A stretch of DNA of 64,000 bases. Origin: Datnioides undecimradiatus (Eukaryota > Chordata > Actinopteri > Lobotiformes > Datnioididae). The stretch lies in NCBI GenBank assembly GCA_008933995.1, contig WARS01000052.1, positions 4,774,001 to 4,838,000 of the forward strand, read 5' to 3'. Numbering within the stretch: position 1 is the first letter of the stretch; the number at the start of each line of letters is the position of its first letter. Below, piece after piece: positions 1 to 11,500 of the stretch. A model generated the notes under the pieces. The model was not told the DNA's origin and ran no database searches. It saw nothing but the letters and a program-made list of their open reading frames with translations. A program made the position numbers and the translations under genes.

Positions 1-2325
1 GCCCTATAGAAGGCTTAAAAGGCCATAATACACTTCTCTCAGAAACATTTATGTTCCTTCATTTCTAAGCCACTGTGGGCCAAACACAAAGTAACACTTA
101 TGTAACCTGGATTCAACATTCAGCCATATTCTTCCCACAACGAGTGCGACTCCGCAGTTAGCTTAATCGGGATTGATGGTACAGCACATTGGGTCTAAAT
201 TTAGTCTCCCCAAGAACATTCCTCTCCTTGCTGTTGCTGTGGGGCGAAGCTGAGGTTTTCAGATCCTCCACGGTCACACGCACAGGATGGGAGGCAGTGG
301 AGCTGAAATGCACTCCTATGTCACACTCTGTGCCCTCCTTCCCGTCTCCCCATGCCACACTCTCTGTTTCTTTTTTTTCTCTCCGTCGCCGCTTTATCTC
401 TCCATGCACTGGGATTTTGTGGATCACTTACTCAGGGAAAACCCCCTGAGGAAACAGGATTCTGTGTTCAGAGGTCCAATTTCTAAAATCCACTCTTATG
501 CGGATCAGCTGAAATGTAAAGCGCAAATCAAACTGGATCATTAATAGCGGAGACTTGCTAATTTTCAGTGGCTGACACATCATACATTCACAAAAAAACA
601 GTTTAAAGCCAACACATTATTCAACATGGGCATATCATACTGCACAGCTTTAGCAGCACTCTGGGGAGATATTCTGTTTTTTTTTCATTTGCATCTGTGC
701 CTCTGTAAAAATTGCAAAAAAAGACACTGAAAGAACCTTCAGGCAAACCATTATTATTTTGCCATGATTTGATTTTCAAGACAGAAGCAGCAAGAGAGTA
801 GCAAGCGCCATCTCATTACTGTACATATTTTACATTTTAAATATGCCTCTGGCCTATGGACTGACTAGCAGAAGTGACAATTCAGTCAATGTAATACGGC
901 CAACGTATCAGAAATGGACTAAACCTAGTAGCTAATTCACAAGAACTAACTGACACTTTTAAAGGAAGTGTCGGTTTGTAGGTAGATGTTTGTAGGTTTA
1001 CGACACTTTACGTCCAGAATCTTCTATCATGGGTCTATAATTTTATATCACAGTAAAGTTGTACATCACAATATAGTGATTGTTCTTTAATTTCAGTACA
1101 GAGATGGCTTAAATAACCATACTTCATCATGCCTTATCAAATTCGATCATTCTCTTGTGTTATTTAAACTGTTAAACTTTAAACATACAAACAGAAAACA
1201 GTGAAATTCTCCATCCACCCTTGTCATTTCTCAGTTTCTGCATCTTTCAATGAAAAGGAGAGACTCGCTGCACAGTTGAGGAAACGGTATTTAACTAAAG
1301 GAAACATCTGAGCTTCAGAAGCATCACTTTAAAGCAATATCCATTAAATGTGACATTTACTTTCACTTCACAACATGAGATAATGTGACAAGCATTTACT
1401 GATGTAATACTCTTATTTCTTACTTTATACATAAAATATATCATACACACACAGACACATCTGCAGCATATCTGTAGAGTACTGCTCCACTGCGGTTTGT
1501 TAATTCAGCTGTGTGCCACACCTCTTTTATACATTCTTGCTCATAGCCTCTCAGAGAAGTTTGAGAAGTGTCCTCACTCATCTCTCTCCTCGAGATGCAT
1601 TTCAGGAATTGAGACATCCTTCACGATAGTGCACTGAGATCGATTTCTGGGTTACAGGCACGAGGATGAAGGAGAGAGGAGACAAGGAGGCACAAAAGAG
1701 AAATGAGAAGAGCCTGATGTTTTCATGTCACCGTCTTCTTCTGGGACAGTTGGAAAACTAGCTCAGAAGTGCCTTACTGCCACAAACATCACAAGAGATC
1801 ATGGGTAAGCAGTGCTGCCAAATCATGTTACCTTTCAAAACAGCTGGATTTGTGAGATCACAAGATCCCATGAGAATCCAGCCCTGATTTGTTACATATC
1901 AAATATATAGCAGAGACACTGAGAAATAGCTCCTGCAGTGGAAACAATATTGCAAAATCTCTACCAGTGACTTTGCAGTTTGGACACATTTGTACTGTTA
2001 CACAGGATTTACCATTACATTGACCACTACTAGTGCTACACTTCTAAAGCACTGACCCTAAAGGGTGAACATCTGGTCATTTTTACTGTGTACAATGTTC
2101 ACATGCCCTGAGTTGCACAGGATCCAAATCATTTATTCCTAATTCATTTAAGTGGGCTTGGGTAGAGTCCTATCGTATTTCTGCAGGTTCTGAGTTCATG
2201 TGCCAATACCAGGGTGTACTATATCCTATAGTTCATAATAATATTGTTCTGATTTTTGACAAGGATAAAAGCCATAATCTGATAATTGCAAGAGTAGCAT
2301 CCCTTCGAATTATCACTGCTACCAG
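1..2325. other. Non-coding stretch, no gene supported
   Basis: I find no supported gene here. The first 450 bases are richer in GC than the rest and hold open frames on both strands. The minus-strand one (427 to 158) ends in a TAA at 160-158 and reads as a hydrophilic polypeptide, but its only possible acceptor (a TTTCAG near 318) lacks a good pyrimidine tract, so I do not call it. Bases 360-400 are pyrimidine-rich. The remainder is ordinary AT-rich sequence with short A and T runs and no inverted or tandem repeat that I can see. Confidence 0.6.
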
Positions 2326-2560
2326 CTTAACACTGGAGGAGTTAGTTCCCAAAAGGGGCATGGCTAGCAGTGTAAGAGTGCTTTGGTAACAAAAGATGAG
2401 ATGCACAACAAACCACTGTAATATGTGAGAAGTGCAAGAAGACCCTAGGGGGGAAAATCTATTTCACCACCTTAAATATAAACACCTGTCTGAGTACGAA
2501 GAGAGCCAAAAACCCCATGAGGAGAGCTCAACAGCTACTGTGACTTTTAAACCAAAAGTC
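2326..2560 (+). pseudogene. Decayed BED-finger fragment of a hAT/ZBED transposase
   Basis: Three short translated pieces in order match the N-terminus of ZBED-like hAT transposases. ELVPKRGMASSV at 2336-2374 corresponds to the usual (L)VPK-(R/K)-x-x-x-S-x-V lead-in. TTVICEKCKKTLGG at 2412-2453 holds the C-x2-C half of the BED zinc finger. ENLFHHLKYKH followed by LSEYEESQK at 2453-2512 holds the H-x4-H half and the HxxEY tail. The first and third pieces share one frame, whereas the C-x2-C piece is in another, so at least two indels have accumulated. A TAA at 2387-2389 and a TGA at 2426-2428 also interrupt the main frame. The catalytic core of a hAT transposase is not found downstream, so this is a dead 5-prime fragment. 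The family assignment rests on motif recognition only. Terminal inverted repeats and an 8-bp target duplication were not found. Confidence 0.72.
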
Positions 2561-5560
2561 TTTTTCAGCATTTTGTCATATTGTAAACACTATTCTTACC
2601 ACAAAAACATACCCTGATATATTGTTATATTACTTTAGGACCATATGGTTCACCCCAAATCGATACATGCAGAATATGAAGGGCTATTTGCTCTAATGAT
2701 CTGGGGCATCATAATCATTGCTGGTGTTTTTTGACACAGGGCAAACAAATTTCCTGCTGCTCAGTAATTGGTGGCACATGATGCTGCCGCTAATGTTGGG
2801 CTCTCTAGTTCTTACTGGATCCAGCTGGTTCAGGATTAATTAATGTCTGGGCTATTAGGAACTGGTCTGAGTAACCACAGGTCCCCTTTGCATGGTGTGT
2901 CTTTTTCGTAAAAATGAATTTATTAACATTGGGGTGGATAAGTTTCAGTTCATGTCTAATTTTGGAGATATTTTGGTAAAGTTTAGCAGAGGATTGCAGT
3001 CATGGATAATAGTTACCAGTGGGAACCACGGTTTTCGATATCACCTAAGCCCAGCTCCACAACCTCATTTTTCTCTGGGTGTTTACTATAAGGGCGCCAA
3101 ACAACTTCCCGCTTTGGCACCGGCTGTTCACATTGGTTATTTTAAGCTGTTTAAATAAACATCAAGAGAGTACAGCCTCACTATTAAATATGATTTATTT
3201 CCCATAATACATCAGACATAGACAAAGTGTTTTATAAATTCAGTTGGCAAGATAGAGATACTGTTGAGAAACAATGGAGTCTGCTCAGTAATAAGCTCCG
3301 AAAGTGGTATCCAGTGTTCTCTTTCAATAATAAAGTGCCTCTCGGAAAAAATTAAAGTCTGGCACATGTAAAATGGATTCTGCTTTGATCCATATCCTTT
3401 AAAATCTACAATGCTAAGGATTAAAAAGTGAATGTAATTTGGCAGCAGTTTCACAAAACAACAGTCTGATCGCCTGATGACTCTTTTTTGGTTACAGTTT
3501 AACATCCCTTTTAATTCATTTACCCTGAAGATAATGAATACATTCTCAATAGTGTGAGGTACGTCCAAAGCACAACTGTACGTGTGTTTCGTGCTTGTTC
3601 AACTTAGACAATAGAATTAGAAGCTGCTTCTGCAAAAGAATTGGTCTCCAACTAAAATCATGAAAGAAAGTCAGAGAACCAGCACTGGCTCTCTTACTGT
3701 CACGGTAACACACATGTATGTTGACAGAGGGGGGTGAGTGTCTATGCTCTCATTAGTCTGCCTAAGAGGAATACAAAGTGCAGCAGGACCAGTACTGCCT
3801 CCGTACTGTAGCTGTCATGGTAACATTAATAAACTGCATCCGTCGGCATATAATCCCATTTCGATCTCACTCCCATCAAAATGTGTCATGGTGGTAGGGC
3901 AATAAAGTATTGAAAAAAATCTCATTAAAAAAGAGCAGATGGATGGAGTGCATTTTCTACTTGGGGGAGTACCTGAAGAGAGACCAAAGATAGATCTTGG
4001 TGGTTGCCAGGAAAATGATAACCGCATAGTGAATGAAAGTACTCTCACCAAACCTAATACAAAAACTTAAAAAACAAGTCTAAAAAACATAACAGCGCAA
4101 CTGCAAGTGAAGATGGAGAGTTTTCACCATAGGTGGGTATCAGTGATATTAGCCCTTGAGAGTATGAATGCCTAAATTTAAAAAAAAAACAACCCACAAC
4201 TTAGAAGTGGTGAAAACAAACAATGTCTGGAAACAGTGCTGATAAAATCTTTAAGACTCAACCAAAACCGTTAACTTGCAGGCTGCGCAACCAATAAGCT
4301 CTTTTGCGATTAACTGTGCTACTGCAGCAACGCCAGAAATGCCCTCCTTGGGCCTAAAAAGCATTGCCCCCACAGGTCTCCATTGTAAAAGTCTGTCAGA
4401 CACCTGTCAGCACACCTCCAACTTCAAAAATAGTCTAATACTATTGTTTCATTGTGAACTGAGGTTTTATAACTGCAGAACTTTCAAGTCGTCCCAGTGT
4501 CTGGGCTAGGCAGGTCTCAGAGACCAAGGCCAGGAGCAAACACTGCTGAAGGCCAAGGGTGGTAATGCATATCAAATCAAGTGGCATTAATTCACTGTAA
4601 TAGTAATTTGCCAGCAGAAGAAGAAAAGAAGGACCTTCAGCAAATGTAAACATTGCAAGATTCAAAGAATAACAAACACAAATGTATTTATCCGATAGGA
4701 AATACATTCGATTCAGTATTTTTTGAGCCTTGGGGAGGCACAGAAGGTATTTAGATTAAAAATACTCAATGCAAATAAAACCATGTTTGTTTACAATGAG
4801 AACTCCGCAGGGTCCCTTTAAAAAATAAACCTAGAGATCCTTTTGAAGAATGTGACACTTGGAGCAGTATGATTAAAAATAAATCCAAATAAATCCATAC
4901 TGAGGTGTTGTGTTTCTTATCTGGGGATATAATCATTGTTTTGTTTTTTTTAATTTTGAAAAAGTAGCCAAGAAGAGAGACTTATTATTTTGTCTTTTAA
5001 GCAAATCTCACTGAGGTTTTATATACCGAGGTTATTAACTATCATGAGGTTGCTTTAAAAAACAGGATGTATTCGTTATTGAAATGCTTAATCAGGTTAG
5101 ATTCTCCCCCTAAAATTCAATACATACGCAGCATAGGGATTTGGGATGAAAATCTTTAATTATACCCTTTTTCAAATTATATTTTGAAACCAATTAGGCT
5201 CACCTACTAGTCTTGAATGTAAATTTAAAACAACTTCTCATTAACCTGTTTAATGATAATTTCTTGGGGGTCATAAGGCCAACGCTCCTGATCTCACAGT
5301 GAATATAAATACCAGTGAGGGGGCTAATCAATGATAAATTAATGCATAAATGACTTGATTGCTCATTTCTGGTCTGGAGGCTACATTTAATCCTGGGATA
5401 CTGTATGTCTTTGACAAAAAAGCAAGCTGTTTAGGCACACATATATGCTCCCACCCTAAGCAACACAGACACACAAACAGACAGACCTGCTGTTTCATGA
5501 AGGGATGTTTCTCTGCTGATAGACCAAATAAGTTACATTCTATTGTTTGATGCAGCATCC
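2561..5560. other. Non-coding stretch, no gene supported
   Basis: I see no gene. The longest open frame is about 118 codons on the minus strand (3568 to 3212). It has no ATG at its start, biased hydrophobic composition and no recognisable motif, so it is treated as chance. A run of mixed A and C repeats lies at 4180-4200, and an imperfect CA-rich patch (acacagacacacaaacagacag) at 5464-5486. Nothing resembles a promoter, a transposon terminus or an RNA gene. Confidence 0.55.
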
Positions 5561-5569
5561 CAGAGGCTG

Positions 5570-5770
5570 CTAGTCAAGGTTATTGATCAACACTCACCTC
5601 CATAATTGCATTGCCGTCTATTTAATTTGCTGTTAAGCTCCTCATTAATTACCCTGTTTTCCATCTGGGCATAGCTATTAATCTCTTAGTCTTTGATCTG
5701 TTTAATATGCCTTGTGGACTAGTCTTGACATCTACAGTTGTCTGAACACATTCGGAAGTCCACTGACTTG
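5570..5770. promoter_or_regulatory. Candidate conserved non-coding element (unverified)
   Basis: This short repeat-free stretch has clustered homeodomain-type cores (CATAATTG near 5601, CATTAATTAC near 5643, CTATTAATC near 5673). It looks like vertebrate enhancer sequence, but no alignment was made. An ordinary AT-rich spacer could produce the same impression. Confidence 0.2.
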
Positions 5771-7955
5771 TTTTGTTTATGTCGATGGACCGGAGGAAAG
5801 AAAAACCTCTGCGGCCAAAATGCAAAAGAAAAATAGTTGAGTGCCTTTGCAGAGAAAACAACAGGATACTTCTGATTGAGAGATCTTCAAACTCTGACAG
5901 CAGAAAATGCCTCAGAGTTTGTCTGGGAGCCGGCATGTACTAAACAAAAGCACGAGACCGTGGAATTCATCTGAAACCGAGATCGTCTTTGAGATGTTTC
6001 ACACTTGAGGGAGGAGGAAAAAGTACAAAAATTAGTCTGGTCCCTGTCCAACCTTTCTCTTGCCAAATCCGAAAGCATCTACACATCATTTTTGAAAACT
6101 AATCTTGAGTGCCTTATCCACGGTGAAAACTGACTTTCAAACTCAATCTCCCCAGCAATCAATCTTCCCCTGGCAGGGTAAGTCTGTTGAAACTAGGAGC
6201 TGTGGCTATGAAGAAAGCAACATTTCAATTTCTCTCTTCAACTCTTAGTGGCACCCAGCATATGTTAGCCTTGGCACTGGATGGGACCATTATGAATAAG
6301 AGACAGGGGTGTTCTTGTATAAGGAAAAGGAGGGATGGAATAATTCATCTGAGCTCTCTCTCAAACAGGTAGATGAAAAAAGAAATCTGTGAAGGCTGCA
6401 GTGGCCATGGGGTTACAAAAGGAGTTTGTGATTGAAACTGCTGCCTTATGTTACTTGGACCTACCAGGTAAAGAATTAATGGTTTGAAGGAATGGCTCTG
6501 TATATATTATGCATGCAGGTCTTATTGCATTTCTGTCTTGATAAGAGATAATACACGTTCAGGATCCTTCAATTCTGATTCATGATGCTATGGGTCAGCA
6601 GAAAATCCAAGAAAAATCAACAGTTTTGATGAAAATGTCACGCTAACCTGAATCCTGCCAGTGGTTTTTGTGATAAGTTACTCAGTTATGCCTTAGTAGT
6701 TTCTGGAAAAAGGACAGGAGGCTTTAATCAGAGGCACCACTGGAATACTTTAGAGAGGCAACTTTAAGACCAACTTTTATGTCTTGTTACAGTGCTCTCC
6801 TGCAACTTTCATGGCCGAGTTTCTTACAGCCAGTTCACAGAGGAAGATGAAGACGGGAGCCAGCAATAACAAGCTGCATCTGATGAATAACTGAGACCTT
6901 TAGTTAACTGGGTACATGGAAAGCAACGAATTAGAAAATGAACTGCTAATGTTATTAACATTTCAGTGATGTCAGAGACCAGAATAGACGCTACTGAACA
7001 TTGTATGATCACGTCATTTGTCGTAAAAACTGTTGGACAATTAATTTTTACTTCTGTCAATTATTCAAAAGGAATCTACTGTTTCCAGTTGCTTGAATAT
7101 GAGGATTTGCAGGTCTTTGCAATTTTCTGTCACTTACGAAACAGGAATTAGCCGAATCAATCAACATGGTTTATTGTACTGAAAAGTTTCAAATAGCTTG
7201 TGTAAACAATGAGTGAGGTCTCCAGCTTTTCCCACTGAGCTGCTGTGTAAGTTTGAACCGTCAGGTCTGGTCGGCTTCCTGAGGTGATCGGCCAAATGTC
7301 AAGAGACAGAGCGAGAGAAAATCCTTTCCAGTATATCCATCTCAAATGAGTGACAAAAATCAATGGGTGAGATGCTTATCAGGAGCATGTAAATAATTAA
7401 TTGTGAGCCCGTGGCAGGTGTATAATTGATCAAGGGGTGATAAGTTGTGGTGATAAATATTTCAACAGTGGCTGAGAGAGAAAGAGGGAGCCCTCACTTG
7501 TCAACAGATCACACCACTCTCAACTGGTGACTGGTCTTATAGAGTCTCCTCAATCGTGCAGTCACTTTCTCTGAATGCATGTGTGTGTTGTGTTGTGCTG
7601 ATAGCTCTCCCAGAGATGATGGAGACACCTCCCATGGTGAAGATCAAAGGGCTGGAACATGCACAGGCTAGCCAACAGTGTATTGTTCACATCTATGGAT
7701 CAGCTTTAATATCCCAAGGGTCAAACCCTTGGAATTGGTTTGGCCATGAGACAGGGTACTTACATTGGAAAGAGATGTAGCAGTGACTTATAAAGAGGGA
7801 TTGTGAGTACCTGCTACTCACTGAATGTAGTTTCTGTGTAGGGAGTTCACGACAGGTAACTGATGGGTATACAACCTTTGTGATCTATCAAGACCATACT
7901 GAGAGGTAGATACAACCCTCAAGACCCATTTTAAAACTGCTTAATAGACTTTTGG
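5771..7955. other. Non-coding stretch, no gene supported
   Basis: Short open frames occur on both strands, none above 95 codons and none with a recognisable domain or paired splice sites. Composition is uniform and I recognise no repeat family. Confidence 0.55.
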
Positions 7956-7969
7956 CCATTAGGGGGCAG
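7956..7969 (+). promoter_or_regulatory. CTCF-type motif, forward orientation
   Basis: The bases CCATTAGGGGGCAG match the vertebrate CTCF core (CCASNAGRGGGCAS), differing only in the S position, where T is present. The motif is read on the plus strand, so it points rightwards. In vertebrates, CTCF sites in convergent orientation anchor cohesin loops. The three other good matches in the window all point the opposite way. Binding cannot be shown from sequence, and a motif of this length also occurs by chance or inside some repeats. Confidence 0.5.
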
Positions 7970-8899
7970 AAACACAGAAGTCTTTAGCAAAGTATCATGC
8001 CTTCTCCTTTCATGTCTTACTATCTTGTGGCTTGTTATTTGCGATGATAAGCAACTTTTCCTTTGCACGTGTGAACATGGTCACCAGCAAGTTAGCATAA
8101 GTGTTAGCCCTAAATTTAAAAGTTTTGTCTTGTTTGGTGGTCTTTGCAGCATCTAGTGATATCACAGGGTCCTGAAGTACACCTACACATAACTACAGCA
8201 AGACGAGGGATTCATCCACCTGTGATCAGCAAGGTTTTCATGGGTTGTTAAGCTTCTAATTAAAATATGCATGAACCTTAATGGAGCTGTATTCACCGTG
8301 GATTGATCAGGTCACTGTAAGCACCAATAACAACCTGTGCATCCCTACTCCACAGGTCCAACATTTAAATCTAACTTGGAAAGATTCATGTGGAAAACCT
8401 GCACAAGCCCGGTGTGGATAATTTTTTTTTTTAAACAGGATACCCATGAACAGACAGACCTGGAGGATAGTTAGACACACAACGCACAAACTGAATCCCA
8501 ACAGAGGTCCCAGGCCTTGCAGACCTTTGATCTTATCATGCAGCACACGTGGTATTAATGTTTATATTGTTTAATGTTGTAGCAGGTGTAACTACTTTAT
8601 ATAATGCTGGCTAGTGCATTGTTTGCCTCTAAAATGTAGTGGAATAAACCTCTGACATTTGAAGTTTTAATGTTGTATGTAATGTAGGTGAAATGTAAGT
8701 AATTTAAACTGCATTAAGCCAATTTTACTGACTTGACACCTGTGACAGTTGTGGAAAGATTGAATAATTATGCAGCATCTTGAGGAAGAATCAAGATGTG
8801 CTTTTAACAAACCCCCCCCAAATGCAGTAATCTGCACCGTGCACAAGAGAAATTTATGACAGAAAAACACAAAATGCATCATACAGTAAACACATTAAT
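7970..8899. other. Non-coding stretch, no gene supported
   Basis: An open frame on the minus strand (8546 to 8307) encodes one strongly hydrophobic stretch followed by three lysines, resembling a membrane helix. It has no splice sites that would make it an exon, and its lysines come from a poly-T run. I treat it as chance. No repeat family is recognised. Confidence 0.5.
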
Positions 8900-9480
8900 G
8901 ATCTTCTCAGCACAGAATTGTTATGATGGCTCTCCTTTGTTTGTTTCCACTGCACTTAATTGTTGCCAATAAGATACATGACACGTCTCATTATAGATGA
9001 TTAATTGCTATCAGACAGTGAACTGTGGTGTGAATGCGAGAGACAAATGAAAAATGGGAAAATAATCTTCGTGGCACCTGTGAAAGCCTGTGTTGTATGT
9101 GGGAGTGCATAAATATTTATTTTATTGAATCAAATTTAACACTTAATCCATCGCCAGTACTCATCAGCTAAGAAAACTATGAATATTCATTGGCGTACAT
9201 CACGAGTGCACAGAATTTAATTCATAAAGTTGTTTCTGAAATTTCCATCTTGATTAGTTCCCGCTGAACTAAACAGGGAAAACAGCAACAATGTAATTCA
9301 TCAACATGGAGATGAAATGAAATGAATATCATATTGAGGCATCACATGCATGTAATCCTACAGGGTGTTAGACCATTTAAAAGCTGCAAGGAATTAGAAA
9401 GTTAACAGTATATCAATGTTCATTCTAGTAGGTTGACGGAAAATGCTTTCAAAATGGGATTATATAACCAGGTTATTGTA
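8900..9480. promoter_or_regulatory. Candidate conserved non-coding element (unverified)
   Basis: This is repeat-free sequence with many homeodomain and POU-like cores (GATTAATTGC near 8998, TGAATATTCATTGG near 9179, TTTAATTCAT near 9217). It shows none of the decay typical of old transposons in this window. Enhancer-like character is inferred from texture only. Confidence 0.28.
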
Positions 9481-10435
9481 AATTATCGTTTTGTAAAAGG
9501 AGATGTACCTTTCTTATTCAGCAAACTGTAGATTTTCCTCTAAAGTGCCTAATTTCTTCCTTGATGTGAGACCTAATGTTTCACATAGCACCATGTTGAC
9601 CTCAAGCTAATCCCTGGATTTACAAAGGCTTTCCCCCTTCAAGTGCAGAATCGTTGGATGAATCATCCTTCATAAATTAAACAAATATAAAACAAACACT
9701 CATAATTAGGCGCCTGAATAACCACAGATTGAACCTGAACATCTACTTATGTTTGTTTTTTAATTAGAATACATTAACAATGTTCGGCTTTCTTTAGCAT
9801 GAATTCTCTGTGGGGGGCGGGAACGTCAAATAAAATCACAAGGGGATTGTTTTTCACTGGGAGACAAACAAAACTTGAATTAAAAAAAAAAACAAAACCC
9901 AAACAAACAACAAAAAAACCCCAACCCAGAATCACAAGGCATCTCAGATGTTACACAAGCTGAGTTATCTTATTTGGTTCATGCGTTCTAAAAAAGATTA
10001 TTTGGCTGGTAATTGAACACGGGATGCATAAGAGCCTTTTTTCAGAACAAAACCTTCCTTGCACAGGCTTTGTATGTGGATGCCGCGACACTTGCATAGA
10101 CTTTTTAAGAGCACGGCATCTGTGAGGTTTTGAATATCTTTAGGAAAGTCAAGGTCACCTAGATACAGTAAACACAACCCAGCTTTGAATTGTGAGAGGA
10201 AAGTGTTTATCTTTTCACTGACATGTCTTTTATTTTTAGTCTGTAACTCGTGAGGTGTGCATTATCTGTCACAGTAACACAAACTCCACATCTGCAGCAC
10301 CCAGGTAAAATTATGTACAGTGTATTCACGTTCCACATAAATACATAGCAAATATGGTTAACTATGTATGGAGAGGTGACACTTGGGGATCAACTGAAGT
10401 ATATCGTTCTTTAAGGGACTCATTCTTTATGAAAA
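9481..10435. other. Non-coding stretch with an A-rich low-complexity tract
   Basis: I find no gene. Bases 9880-9925 are a low-complexity tract of A runs interrupted by C (aaaacaaaaccc, caaacaacaaaaaaacccc). The rest is ordinary AT-rich sequence. Confidence 0.55.
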
Positions 10436-11500
10436 ACTGCCTCAAATCAAACATAATGGCATGAGATTAAAATTCAGATGAATTTCTACCCACGGGCACA
10501 TGCTCTAATTAATCAGTTCTACACATTCACAACTTTCAAAGCATAAAAATCTTTCTTGATATAGTATATGATCCCTGCGCTGCTTTCAGATAGCACCGGA
10601 TTAATTTCATATTCTAATCTGCAGAGTCAAGCATCAAGGCTAAGAATCTCTGGCTGTCTCCGGCTCTCTGCCCACATTTGAATGACCCCCCACAGTGTGA
10701 GAGAGGATTAAACTGTAATATGAATCCTTTACTCTTCCTTTAGTCAATTCAACTCAATTATGCACCCAACCTGGGCAAAAATTTTTATGTTGTAATATAA
10801 TTGAGAGATCATAACTCAGCTGGAAGACGCAGATGGAGATTGTGAAGTACCTGACCTTACCTGATGCCTATTGACAGAGCTCCCTTTTTAAGATTGAATT
10901 ATGGCTTTGCCATTTGTGCCTTGGATCCCATTTTCTAGAGCCATGGGCCATATGTTAATGGATGATTTTAATTAAATATTTCCAAGTTTTAACTTTTTAA
11001 AGACTTTAAATGACTTCAGCTATGCAGCTACAGGCAGTGTAATATTTTTTACTGCTGTTGGTTGGATATCTGAACCACTGGTATCCTTCTGGGCAGAAGA
11101 ATCAATATCTATCTAATGGGGGCACGTAATACGATAATATTGGGCAATTATCAGTGCAGGGGTATGATTAGTATCATCACTGTTAACCTCTCAGCTTTCA
11201 GCAGAAAAAAAAAAATCTGGCATCTCATTGAATTTTTCAAGAGCGCGGCACAGAAATGCAGGAGAAAATCTCATTTGACTCGTCACAAAAGGACCATATC
11301 TCCCTCTCCCTGCCTCTGGATTTGATGCTGTAATTAAAATTTGAGAGCGTAGCCCATTACACAAGTCACATATTGAAGTGAAACACCTGAACATTTATCA
11401 TTATCTCATGCTTGTGAAATGCATTTTGGCATGAGCTCACACAACACTGCCTTTTAGAGGCAGGCACGAATATGAGAATAAAAATAAAACAGCATGGAAA
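10436..11500. promoter_or_regulatory. Long candidate conserved non-coding block (unverified)
   Basis: About one kilobase has no recognisable repeat and dense transcription-factor-like cores: TAATTAAT at 10506-10513, and GGATTA (the OTX/PITX-type K50 homeodomain core) at 10598-10603 and again at 10715-10720. A second part (11080-11480) keeps several CpG dinucleotides (GAGCGCGGC near 11241), which non-functional vertebrate DNA tends to lose. This is one of the two strongest enhancer-like blocks in the window. No exon structure is visible: open frames on both strands overlap at 11191-11394 and neither looks coding. Confidence 0.38.

Noticed and set aside
3212-3568. 118-codon open frame on the minus strand
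   Set aside because: No ATG start and no domain; hydrophobic bias follows from T-rich sequence.
8307-8546. Minus-strand frame resembling a membrane helix followed by lysines
   Set aside because: The lysines derive from a poly-T run, and there are no splice sites or homologous features.
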